From assembly GCF_022179545.1 (NCBI RefSeq), contig NZ_AP025518.1, positions 5,704,001-5,768,000 of the forward strand: a stretch of 64,000 nt of DNA, in the 5' to 3' direction. Within the stretch, counting starts at the first letter, position 1; every line of letters starts with the position of its first letter. Under the pieces are notes generated by a model that made no database searches, was not told where the DNA came from, and saw nothing but the letters and a program-made list of their open reading frames with translations. The DNA is from Mycolicibacterium fortuitum subsp. fortuitum. Its GTDB lineage: Bacteria; Actinomycetota; Actinomycetes; Mycobacteriales; Mycobacteriaceae. This document shows positions 57,936-64,000 of this stretch, one piece after another. The translations under genes were made by a program, and so were the position numbers.

Positions 57936-59039
57936 CTAGGTGACGGTGAGGCTGCCTCCGGTGAGGCCGCTGCCGCTGCCGGTGAGTGCTCCACCACCGG
58001 GTGCAACGACGGTGTAGGGACCGCCGGCCGATCCGGTGACGGTCCAGTCGGCGGCGTCGTAGCCGTCATCGAGGGCGACCAGTGCAGCCTTCACGGTGGC
58101 CGCGCTGGCGTTGTAGGCGATGGTGCTGGTGGTCTGGCCTCGGAAGGTCAGGGTGAAGGTGCCAGCACTGGGTGAGCCGAGTGTGACTGTGTGGGTGACA
58201 TCGCCGTCGATGTAGAACAGGCCGATGCGGTCAGGGCGGACGACGGCGTGCCCGGTGCGCATGGTGGCGCGAACCGCGATGCTGTCGGAGGAGAAGTACG
58301 CCGAGGGATCGGTGGCGATGGTGAGGTCGCTGACTGCCGAGACGATGGCGCTGCGGTCGATGAGCAGCCCGGAGTAGGCGGGTACCTCGGGGTTGACGAG
58401 GACGGGCAGGGATAGCAGTCGGGGTTCGGCGTTGTCGGTGCCGGCGCCGAGCAGGTTGCTGTTGTAGTCGGTGCCGATCTTCATCTTGCGCAGTGCGGCC
58501 CAGGTGGTGGGGGCGAGTACCCATCCGCCTGGCATGGCGCGGTTGGCGCGCACGGTGGATTCGAGGTCGATCAGTTCGTCGAGGTTGGTTCCGACGGTCT
58601 TGGTGACCAGGCCGGCGGTGTTGACGAGCCCAGCGACGGGTGCGACGGCGGGACCGACGGGGGCGGTCTGGGCGATGAGCGCGTTGTCGGCCTTGGTGAT
58701 CATGGCTCGGGCCACGGACTGGGCGAGGTGGTCATCGGTGCCGGCCTGCGAGTATTGCTCGCGGGTGATGCGGATCAGTTGGGCGAACTTCTTGGTGTAG
58801 ACCAAGGCTTCGGCCAGATCCGGTTCGCTCTCGGGGATCTCGGCACCTTCGTCGACGAATCCGGCGTCGGCGTCGTCTGCGTAGGCGACTCGCATGCTGG
58901 GGGCGTCGCCTTCGATTCGGCCGGCCACGTTGGTGATGGCGAAGATGAGGGCTTGCTCGAGGACGGTTTCGGGCGCGAACGTGTAGAGGTCGGGCGCCCA
59001 TGCTTTGGCGCTGGATCCGGTGGTGTGTGTGAATGCCAT
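57936..59039 (-). CDS. Phage major capsid protein (HK97 fold)
   Basis: 367 residues. The part up to about 270 has HK97-fold features: an N-terminal arm, the KKFAQLIRITREQYSQAG spine-helix region, RAMPGGWVLAPTTWAALRKM and PSAYFSSDSIAVRATMRTG near the P-domain end. The last ~95 residues form a separate Ig-like/decoration domain (GTFTLTFRGQTTSTIAYN... GGPYTVVAPG). No protease gene is found and no long N-terminal delta domain is visible; the separate scaffold gene upstream supplies that role. Preceded by a 155-bp spacer with two hairpins. Confidence 0.85.
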   Translation of the reverse strand: MAFTHTTGSSAKAWAPDLYTFAPETVLEQALIFAITNVAGRIEGDAPSMRVAYADDADAGFVDEGAEIPESEPDLAEALVYTKKFAQLIRITREQYSQAGTDDHLAQSVARAMITKADNALIAQTAPVGPAVAPVAGLVNTAGLVTKTVGTNLDELIDLESTVRANRAMPGGWVLAPTTWAALRKMKIGTDYNSNLLGAGTDNAEPRLLSLPVLVNPEVPAYSGLLIDRSAIVSAVSDLTIATDPSAYFSSDSIAVRATMRTGHAVVRPDRIGLFYIDGDVTHTVTLGSPSAGTFTLTFRGQTTSTIAYNASAATVKAALVALDDGYDAADWTVTGSAGGPYTVVAPGGGALTGSGSGLTGGSLTVT

Positions 59040-59145
59040 GAGGGTCAGCTTCTTTCAGGTGTGGTCGCACGCAATCGCGCGTGCGTACTGGCGATTGGGT
59101 TCCTCGGCCGCTTCGAGCGGTTCGGGGTGCACACCTGGTGCTGGC

Positions 59146-59187
59146 GGTGGAGAGCGTTCGGGATCCGGCCCGGTGTCGCTCTCCACC
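59146..59187 (-). other. Strong hairpin between scaffold and capsid genes
   Basis: Perfect 11-bp inverted repeat (59146-59156 with 59177-59187) with a 20-base loop, only 8 bp after the scaffold stop. A second 7-bp hairpin (59066-59072 with 59079-59085) lies just before the capsid gene. These may be RNA-processing or attenuation elements that set the scaffold:capsid ratio; no small gene was found in the 155-bp spacer. Confidence 0.5.
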
Positions 59188-59194
59188 GTCCAGT

Positions 59195-59695
59195 TTAGTG
59201 GCCTGGCGGCTTGAATGCGTCAGCGATGGATGGCTTGGACGGTGGTGCGCTGTGGCCGCTGGTGCCCTGGCCGCGGTTGGGGGTGAATCCGCGGGCGATG
59301 TTGAACCGCTGGGCTGTTGCGCCGATGAATTGGTCGACGGCGTTCATGTCGAGCTGTCCGGTCTCGGTGTCGATGAGCGTGTCGACGTTGAGGCCGGCGG
59401 CGTCGAGCAGTTCTGGTTGGACGGTGCCGTTGGGTCCGTTGCCGGCGGCGCGCCAGTCGATGAGTGAGCGGCGTTGCGCGGTGAGTTGGTCGCGGAGCTG
59501 GTCACGTTCAGCTTCGGTGGCGCGAAGCTGCGTCCGGTATTTCGCGGCTTCACGGTTGCCGCCACGCTGCTCGTCTTCGGGCGGCTCCGGGGTGTCGGTC
59601 GTGGGGTTCTGGTCTGCGGTTGCGTCGTCGGGTGAGGCCACCGGCGCCTCTGAGGTGTCGGTTGATGCAGTGCTGTCAATCGTGGTGTCAGACAT
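59195..59695 (-). CDS. Phage scaffold-like protein
   Basis: 166 residues from ATG 59695 (GGGAGG site). An acidic, Thr/Ser/Pro-rich N-terminus (about 1-45) is followed by a coiled coil (REAAKYRTQLRATEAERDQL, about 48-75) and a low-complexity tail (TPNRGQGTSGHSAPP). This composition and its place directly upstream of the capsid gene are typical of scaffolding proteins. Confidence 0.72.
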   Translation of the reverse strand: MSDTTIDSTASTDTSEAPVASPDDATADQNPTTDTPEPPEDEQRGGNREAAKYRTQLRATEAERDQLRDQLTAQRRSLIDWRAAGNGPNGTVQPELLDAAGLNVDTLIDTETGQLDMNAVDQFIGATAQRFNIARGFTPNRGQGTSGHSAPPSKPSIADAFKPPGH

Positions 59696-59709
59696 GGTTG
59701 TTCCTCCCT

Positions 59710-59976
59710 TTAGGTGGTCGAGTTTTCGAGTTCGCGGGCTGCCCACAGTTCGGCGAGTCGCTGTATCTTGTCGATCGTGTCGCCGCCCGTCGGCATTGTC
59801 AGGCGGTACATATCGAGGACGGCGGCCATCAGTTCGCGGCAGCGGTGTTGTTCGGCGGCCTCGTCGAGGACCGCATTCACGCCGTCTGCGTCGTTGCGGA
59901 GGTAGTGGATGACGGCGGCGCTGGCGCGTCGGTAGTCGCCGTAGAGCCCTTCGGCGTAGCGCTTGAGTTCGGTCAT
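59710..59976 (-). CDS. Hypothetical phage protein, 88 aa
   Basis: 88 residues, helical, from ATG 59976, overlapping the WhiB stop by 4 bp. (MTELKRYAEGLYGDYRRASAA... RLAELWAARELENSTT). No known domain. Position between whiB and the scaffold gene may suggest an assembly or regulatory role. Confidence 0.6.
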   Translation of the reverse strand: MTELKRYAEGLYGDYRRASAAVIHYLRNDADGVNAVLDEAAEQHRCRELMAAVLDMYRLTMPTGGDTIDKIQRLAELWAARELENSTT

Positions 59977-60266
59977 GCGATTTCCTTTCGTGGGCGGCCG
60001 GGGAGCCGGGGTTGGTTGATTAGGCCGGCGACGACACCGACCGGACGCTTGGAGGGTTTGAGGCTGTCGAACCATTGGCGGCAGCCGGCCAGTGCGGGAC
60101 AAGTGCGGCACAGGTGCAGTGCGGCGTCGTGGCGGTACTCGACATCGGTTGCAGGTTCACCTTGTTCGGCTGGGTCGAACGCTGCCGACATTCCGACGCA
60201 TGCCGCACCGGGCAGCTCAGGAGCGGCAGATATGGCGGCGAGGAGGGAGTGCAGGGTGTCGCTCAC
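59973..60266 (-). CDS. WhiB-family iron-sulfur regulator (phage type)
   Basis: 97 residues. Four cysteines in the WhiB pattern: ACVGM (Cys23), HLCRTCPALAGC (C-x2-C-x5-C). The usual GVWGG turn is changed to GVVAG before a short basic tail (RPGRPRKEIA). Phage-encoded WhiB proteins such as that of TM4 are known to interfere with host WhiB2. Overlaps its neighbours by 4 bp on both sides. Confidence 0.82.
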   Translation of the reverse strand: MSDTLHSLLAAISAAPELPGAACVGMSAAFDPAEQGEPATDVEYRHDAALHLCRTCPALAGCRQWFDSLKPSKRPVGVVAGLINQPRLPGRPRKEIA

Positions 60267-62038
60267 GCCGACTCCCCTTCTGCCGCCGGGATGATGCGCC
60301 AGATGGTCTCGGAGCCAGCGCCGGGAACAGATTCGATGCGGCCGGAGTCGGTGGCGGCGTGACGGGCCGAGGTCCAGGAGTAGCCGGCGGCCTCGGCGGC
60401 GTGACGGAACAGTTCCTTGTCGACCACGTCGATGCCGTCGCGAGTGAGGTTGTCGATGTAGTTAGCTGTCCAGTCCGCTGCTGAGGTGTGTTTGGTCTTG
60501 CGGGTGCCGGTGATGTCCCAGACTGCGACCTTGCCTTTGCGGCCGATGACGGTGATGTCGGGGTGGTCGCTGGCGGCTACTCGGATTGTCTGGCGTGCGA
60601 AGCCTGCAGCTTCCCCTGCATCGAGTACAGCAAATGATTCTGCGGTGGTGTGGCCCGCTGCCCGGAGGTCCGCGAGGTGGTTGGCCAACCATGCGCGGCC
60701 GGTGAGCTTCGGCGGCTCGGAATCGTGCGACCTGCGTGAATCTAAGTCAGTAACTGTAGCTTCTGGTTCACCCTGAACTTTCGGTTCACCCTCCGTGAAC
60801 TGCGAATATTGACCCTGAACCGGGGGTTCACCCTGAACTTCCGTCAGTCGGTACCGAACACCGCGGTCAACGGTGATAGCTACCACCCGGCCCTCATGTT
60901 CCAGCAAAGATACGGCTTGGTCGAACAGGTCTCGTCGTTCGCGCTTTCCCATGCGGCTACGGAGAGCATTGCCGGCCTGTTCGCCGTCGCGTTCCAGGGT
61001 GCGCAGGATGCTGTTTTTCACGCCGTCGAGTAGCCGGTTGTCGATGACGTCGTTGAACTCTGCTTGACGCAGTGCACGCGCTCTGGCCTTCTCCCGCTCG
61101 GCTCGTTTGGCTTCGGACAGGATCCAGTCGCGGGTGCGATCGGACACGGACATCACTGCCTCGGAGAGCTGCCAGTCCGTCTCGCTGACGACCGAGCGGT
61201 GGTGCATGATGGCCAGGACCGCAGCGACCTTGCAGCGGGTCAGGAGGGCGTGGCCGTCGAGGGCCTCGGAGTCGCCTCGCTGGCGGGCGATGTGCGCGGC
61301 GATGACCGTCTGGGCGATCTCCTCAGGGCCGTACTCAATCTCCACCGGCTCGGTGCTCAGGCGCGCCCACGGCGGCAACACGGTGTTGAGCGGGCCAGGA
61401 TCGGCGGCAGGGGTGGCCGGCATATCCGGGTCGGTGGTCGGGAACCACAGAAAGCGCTGTGGTGTACCGCCGGAGGTGTCGGAGAAGATCACTCCGCAGT
61501 GCCCCGGCTGGGCGCCGACGGACAGGCAACAGCGGTAGGTGTGCGCCTGGACGATCCGTGTGGTGGCGTCACTGGCATTGGACTGACCGAGCAGTTCCCC
61601 CATTGCCATCGACTTCAGTTGAGCCAGCAGGATGCTGCCTTGCCGGCCTGCGATGCCAGCAAGGGTGTCGATCTCGGGGACGCTGAAGATCGCCCGCGTG
61701 ATCGGCTCCTGCCCCTCTTTCTTGGGCGGCATGAACGTGGCCGCTATACCCTCACCAGACCCAATGGGGCGTTCGATGATCGGGGCCGGCCAGACTTCGC
61801 GGGCGACCTTGTCGGAGATGCCCTTGCCGCCACCACTCGGGGAGACGAACGCGGCGAGAAGGTTGAGGCTGGCGCGGCCGCCGATGATCCCGGGCAACTG
61901 GACCTCGGGGCCGGTGCTGGCCGACACCCGCAGTAGAACTGCACCGAACACAGCCCAGGGTGCGGCATATCGGGCACGGGCCCACTGGTAGATGGTCTTG
62001 AGTTCTGTTGTGGCGCTGAAGAATTCTTCGTCGGTCAC
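60263..62038 (-). CDS. DUF3987-like replication ATPase/helicase
   Basis: About 591 residues from GTG 62038, a 4-bp overlap with DUF2742. The first ~350 residues form a RecA-like ATPase with P-loop FVSPSGGGKGISDK (about 68-81), plus PEIDTLAG and GELLGQSNASDATTR motifs. The C-terminal part carries winged-helix-like segments (e.g. LERDGEQAGNALRSRMGKRER). In phiRv1-like elements the same position holds a primase/helicase-type protein, so it is the likely replication initiator. A patch of GTTCACCCTGAAC repeats inside the gene may be an origin. Confidence 0.7.
   Translation of the reverse strand: MTDEEFFSATTELKTIYQWARARYAAPWAVFGAVLLRVSASTGPEVQLPGIIGGRASLNLLAAFVSPSGGGKGISDKVAREVWPAPIIERPIGSGEGIAATFMPPKKEGQEPITRAIFSVPEIDTLAGIAGRQGSILLAQLKSMAMGELLGQSNASDATTRIVQAHTYRCCLSVGAQPGHCGVIFSDTSGGTPQRFLWFPTTDPDMPATPAADPGPLNTVLPPWARLSTEPVEIEYGPEEIAQTVIAAHIARQRGDSEALDGHALLTRCKVAAVLAIMHHRSVVSETDWQLSEAVMSVSDRTRDWILSEAKRAEREKARARALRQAEFNDVIDNRLLDGVKNSILRTLERDGEQAGNALRSRMGKRERRDLFDQAVSLLEHEGRVVAITVDRGVRYRLTEVQGEPPVQGQYSQFTEGEPKVQGEPEATVTDLDSRRSHDSEPPKLTGRAWLANHLADLRAAGHTTAESFAVLDAGEAAGFARQTIRVAASDHPDITVIGRKGKVAVWDITGTRKTKHTSAADWTANYIDNLTRDGIDVVDKELFRHAAEAAGYSWTSARHAATDSGRIESVPGAGSETIWRIIPAAEGESA
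60765..60840. repeat. Iteron-like repeat cluster inside the replication gene
   Basis: The 16-base sequence GGTTCACCCTGAACTT occurs at 60765-60780 and 60825-60840. Variants lie between: GGTTCACC-CTCCGTGAAC (60783-60800) and CCCTGAACCGGGGG (60813-60826). Each core GTTCA-nnn-TGAAC is itself a palindrome. In the protein they encode a VQGEP/EGEP peptide repeat (about residues 410-432). Replication genes of phages and plasmids often contain their own origin iterons. Confidence 0.6.
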
Positions 62039-62391
62039 GATGCCTTCCTGGGAATGTAGGGGCCGGCCCCCTGGACAAGGCGCTGGGCGAGCGCTGTCCA
62101 TCCGCCGGCCGCGGCGATCTCGCGGGATGCCTCTGCGCGCTTCTCCTGCGCGATCTCAGTGCGTAGTGCCCAGTGCTCTCCGAAACGGGCAAGCGCCAGC
62201 AGCTTCCGAGGGTCGCTATCGGACAGTTCGCACCATGCGGGGGTACCGGCCACCGGAAGCGGGCCAGCGTTCGCCTTGTTGACCATGGCGGTGATGAACT
62301 CATGCACTGGCCACCACGCGACCTGTTGAGATTCGGGAGAACCCGCCCCGGTGAGGGGGCGGGACTCCACGTTCCAATCACTGGCGGTCAC
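62035..62391 (-). CDS. DUF2742 phage protein
   Basis: 118 residues from GTG 62391. Matches the DUF2742 pattern known from phiRv1/phiRv2: QVAWWPVHEFITAMV, GPLPVAGTPAWCELSDSDPRKLLAL and HWALRTEIAQEKRAEASREI. Function unknown; always near the replication gene. Overlaps both neighbours by a few bases. Confidence 0.8.
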   Translation of the reverse strand: MTASDWNVESRPLTGAGSPESQQVAWWPVHEFITAMVNKANAGPLPVAGTPAWCELSDSDPRKLLALARFGEHWALRTEIAQEKRAEASREIAAAGGWTALAQRLVQGAGPYIPRKAS

Positions 62392-63077
62392 TACGAACCG
62401 CCACCTGGTAGGACAGACGCGACGAGCTCGTTCAGCTTTTCCACCATCGTGGCGTCGACGTCGTCGATCTTGGCAACTACCTGGATCAGCAGCGCGGACA
62501 GCTTCTTCCGGCGGTCCCGTAACAGCCAGGCATGCCGGTGCCGCAGGCAGTCCACGCAATCACCATCGCGCCACCAGAGGCCCGTATGGGGGTCCTGGAA
62601 TTCCTCCTCGTAGAGGTTGATGTCCTTGGCCTGCGACGGCATCCGCTGTGCCCGAGGTGTCGTGCCTTCACTGCGCTGCTCAGGGACGTTGACCAGCTCC
62701 CCGCACATGGCCTGAAACTGCTTTTGGCCGGCCTCCCGCGCTGCGTCCTCGTCGGCTTTCCACCACAGGTGTTGCGTCAGCGGATTGCGGGGGAGGCCTC
62801 GGCGGTAGTCGGTACGGATTGTTTTGCGCCATTGGGGATCCCAGGACGGGAGGATGTCTTGGTCTCCGAGGGCGATGCGCTGACGCTTCTCGTCAAAGTC
62901 GCTGCCGTCGTCCAGCAGCGCATGCGTGGTGATCGATCCACACTCGGAGCACTTGAGATCACCGAGGCTGCGTTCCCAGCTCCGATCACCCCAATTGCCG
63001 CGACAGTTGCGAGCACGTCTGTAGGTGCGGAGGTTTCCGCAGACGCAGCAGAGTGCCTTCATCACCGGCTCGCTCAC
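62391..63077 (-). CDS. Zinc-ribbon phage protein
   Basis: 228 residues from GTG 63077 (4-bp overlap with the next upstream gene). N-terminal CCVCGNLRTYRRARNC and LKCSECGSI form zinc-finger pairs; a further CVDCLRHRH is near residue 180. Between them is a charged helical part. Likely nucleic-acid binding; family not identified. Confidence 0.6.
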   Translation of the reverse strand: MSEPVMKALCCVCGNLRTYRRARNCRGNWGDRSWERSLGDLKCSECGSITTHALLDDGSDFDEKRQRIALGDQDILPSWDPQWRKTIRTDYRRGLPRNPLTQHLWWKADEDAAREAGQKQFQAMCGELVNVPEQRSEGTTPRAQRMPSQAKDINLYEEEFQDPHTGLWWRDGDCVDCLRHRHAWLLRDRRKKLSALLIQVVAKIDDVDATMVEKLNELVASVLPGGGS

Positions 63078-63379
63078 CGGATCACCTCCGCGGCGTCGGC
63101 TTCGAGCTGGTCGGTCGCACGGTCGAGCGCGACGGCTGCGCGCTTCAGGTGACCGAGGGCAGTGACGAGGTCGACACAAGCCATCAGCGGGGATCCGGCC
63201 GGCAGGCCCTGCAGCTCCACGTTGAGGTCATGCCGCAGCAGATCCACCTTGTTCACCGCGATATCGAGCCGCTGAGAGATAGTGGCCGGCGGGGTGTACG
63301 TCGCGCAGAACGCGCACGTGTCGCCGGAATCGACCGGGACTGTGCAGTGCTTGCAGAGTCGGGGGGTTATCGTGGTCAT
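63074..63379 (-). CDS. Small zinc-ribbon protein with helical tail
   Basis: 101 residues from ATG 63379 (AAGGAG site). Starts MTTITPRLCKHCTVPVDSGDTCAFC: two CxxC pairs make a zinc ribbon, then a long helical region. No known function. Part of the early operon. Confidence 0.6.
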   Translation of the reverse strand: MTTITPRLCKHCTVPVDSGDTCAFCATYTPPATISQRLDIAVNKVDLLRHDLNVELQGLPAGSPLMACVDLVTALGHLKRAAVALDRATDQLEADAAEVIR

Positions 63380-63396
63380 CAGAACTTTCTCCTTAC

Positions 63397-63534
63397 TTAG
63401 CGGTTGGGTGTGGGTTCGTTCCGAAGGGCGTCGGCTGCAACCGGCGCCTTTCGCATGTCCGGGGTGTTGTCGTCGTCCACGAGCCCCAGGTCGTCGATCG
63501 CGTCGCGGGCGAGTTGGTCGACATTCGGGTGCAT
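63397..63534 (-). CDS. Small phage protein, 45 aa
   Basis: 45-residue acidic protein beginning MHPNVDQLARDAIDDLGLVDDDN and ending EPTPNR. The ATG overlaps the stop of the upstream excisionase-like gene (TAATG), and a good ribosome-binding context lies within that gene. Too short for family assignment, but position and coupling support it being real. Confidence 0.55.
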   Translation of the reverse strand: MHPNVDQLARDAIDDLGLVDDDNTPDMRKAPVAADALRNEPTPNR

Positions 63535-63701
63535 TACGCCGCGCCTTCGAGTCGACTGATGTAGTCCTCAAGCTGACGGTCCGTGCTGAACCTGCGCCGG
63601 CCGATTTTCACCGAGGCGAGTGCGCCCGATGACCAGAGCTGGAACACCAGCGTCCGACTGATGCCACCGAGCTTGAGCCCGACGGCCACATAGTCGTTCA
63701 T
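63534..63701 (-). CDS. Excisionase-like helix-turn-helix protein
   Basis: 55 residues from ATG 63701 (GGGGAATGAG upstream). Winged-helix/MerR-like layout: MNDYVAVGLKLGGISRTLVFQLWSSGALASV then KIGRRRFSTDRQLEDYISRL. The KIGRRR wing is typical of excisionases and small phage DNA-binding proteins. First gene of the rightmost minus-strand operon, divergent from the repressor. Confidence 0.75.
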   Translation of the reverse strand: MNDYVAVGLKLGGISRTLVFQLWSSGALASVKIGRRRFSTDRQLEDYISRLEGAA

Positions 63702-63728
63702 CTCATTCCCCTATTCGTGTCGCGTGTA

Positions 63729-63745
63729 ACGACATACGATGTCGT
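63729..63745. promoter_or_regulatory. 17-bp palindromic operator between excisionase and repressor genes
   Basis: Perfect palindrome ACGACAT-ACG-ATGTCGT. A half-site AATGTCGT recurs at 63797-63804, right at the repressor start, and CTGTGACAG (63789-63797) is a second small palindrome. This is the expected pattern for a lysogeny repressor controlling both divergent promoters. Confidence 0.65.
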
Positions 63746-63805
63746 CCGCTGTGACACTAACACGGTTGCCGCCGTACGCAACAGAATCTGTGACAGAATG
63801 TCGTG

Positions 63806-64000
63806 ATGGACGACAGGAATCCGTGGGTCGAGGCGCTGCAAACCGAGCTCGGCAAGATCATCTCGGAGGCGCGGACGGGTCAGAAGATGTCGGCCGTAAA
63901 GCTGTCCGAAGCCACAGCCCAGCTAGGCGTCCCCATTCATCGCATTGCCATCACTCGCATAGAAAAGGGTGAGCAGAGTCCAACAGTCCCGGAAATGGTC
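63806..64000 (+). CDS. XRE-family helix-turn-helix repressor (partial)
   Basis: 65 residues visible, running off the right edge: MDDRNPWVEALQTELGKIISEAR then KMSAVKLSEATAQLG and HRIAITRIEKGEQSP. The last part is a Cro/CI-type helix-turn-helix. A GTG start one codon upstream is equally possible. It is the likely immunity repressor of the integrated element, divergent from the excisionase-like gene across a palindromic operator. Confidence 0.8.
   Translation, partial: MDDRNPWVEALQTELGKIISEARTGQKMSAVKLSEATAQLGVPIHRIAITRIEKGEQSPTVPEMV

Overview
The window is a high-GC actinobacterial chromosome segment, most likely from a fast-growing Mycobacterium (Mycolicibacterium). Gene content and order follow M. 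tuberculosis Rv3596c-Rv3635: clpC1, lsr2, lysS, coaX-panD-panC, folK-folB-folP-folE, ftsH, ephA, lpqG, hpt, tilS, the Rv3626c peptidase, dacB, ppa, then ppgS, galE1 and the Rv3635-type membrane protein. This is judged from protein families and synteny by eye; no database search was run.

Layout. 1-960: cobalt transporter pair cbtB-cbtA behind a cobalamin riboswitch (minus strand; cbtA runs off the left edge). 977-5818: clpC1, lsr2 and lysS. 5842-7080: a D-serine dehydratase-like PLP enzyme inserted into otherwise conserved synteny. 7081-17043: one long minus-strand block of short or overlapping junctions, ftsH-folE-folP-folB-folK-DUF3180-DUF6779-DUF2520-panC-panD-coaX, joining membrane proteolysis to folate and pantothenate/CoA synthesis. 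17206-21111: ephA, a flavin monooxygenase, a zinc dehydrogenase and the SIMPL lipoprotein lpqG. 21260-21550: a non-coding MITE-like element with 35-bp perfect terminal inverted repeats. 21619-28584: molybdopterin oxidoreductase, a 26-bp tandem repeat, hpt, tilS, metallopeptidase, dacB and ppa. 28653-34888: OHCU decarboxylase-like protein, 2-hydroxyacid dehydrogenase and a five-gene stress module (STAS antagonist, anti-sigma kinase, receiver, CHASE3 histidine kinase, receiver-PP2C phosphatase). 34944-36050: a TerC protein with a possible manganese-type riboswitch. 36139-43707: an operon headed by a Pls/PosA-type nonribosomal peptide synthetase, followed by an M1 peptidase, a flippase-like protein, a polyprenyl-phosphate glycosyltransferase and its DUF2304 partner. 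43697-48857: TetR regulator and amidohydrolase, galE1 and a large membrane protein.

48864-54100 is an accessory island of visibly lower GC. It holds an intact ESX-type (WxG) 754-residue protein, a lipoprotein that is a paralogue of that protein's C-terminal domain, and a further lipoprotein. Upstream lies a decayed twin cassette with the same 50-bp leader. This is the best candidate for an undescribed effector/inhibitor-type system.

55953-64000 (continuing past the right edge) is an integrated phage-like element. It begins at a tRNA 3'-end fragment (attL) and carries, all on the minus strand, an excisionase, small zinc-ribbon proteins, DUF2742, a DUF3987-like replication ATPase, a WhiB protein, a scaffold-like protein, a major capsid protein and a tight two-gene cassette, with a divergent HTH repressor. 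No terminase, portal, protease or tail gene is present in the visible part, so it looks like a capsid-forming satellite of the phiRv1/phiRv2 type rather than a complete prophage.
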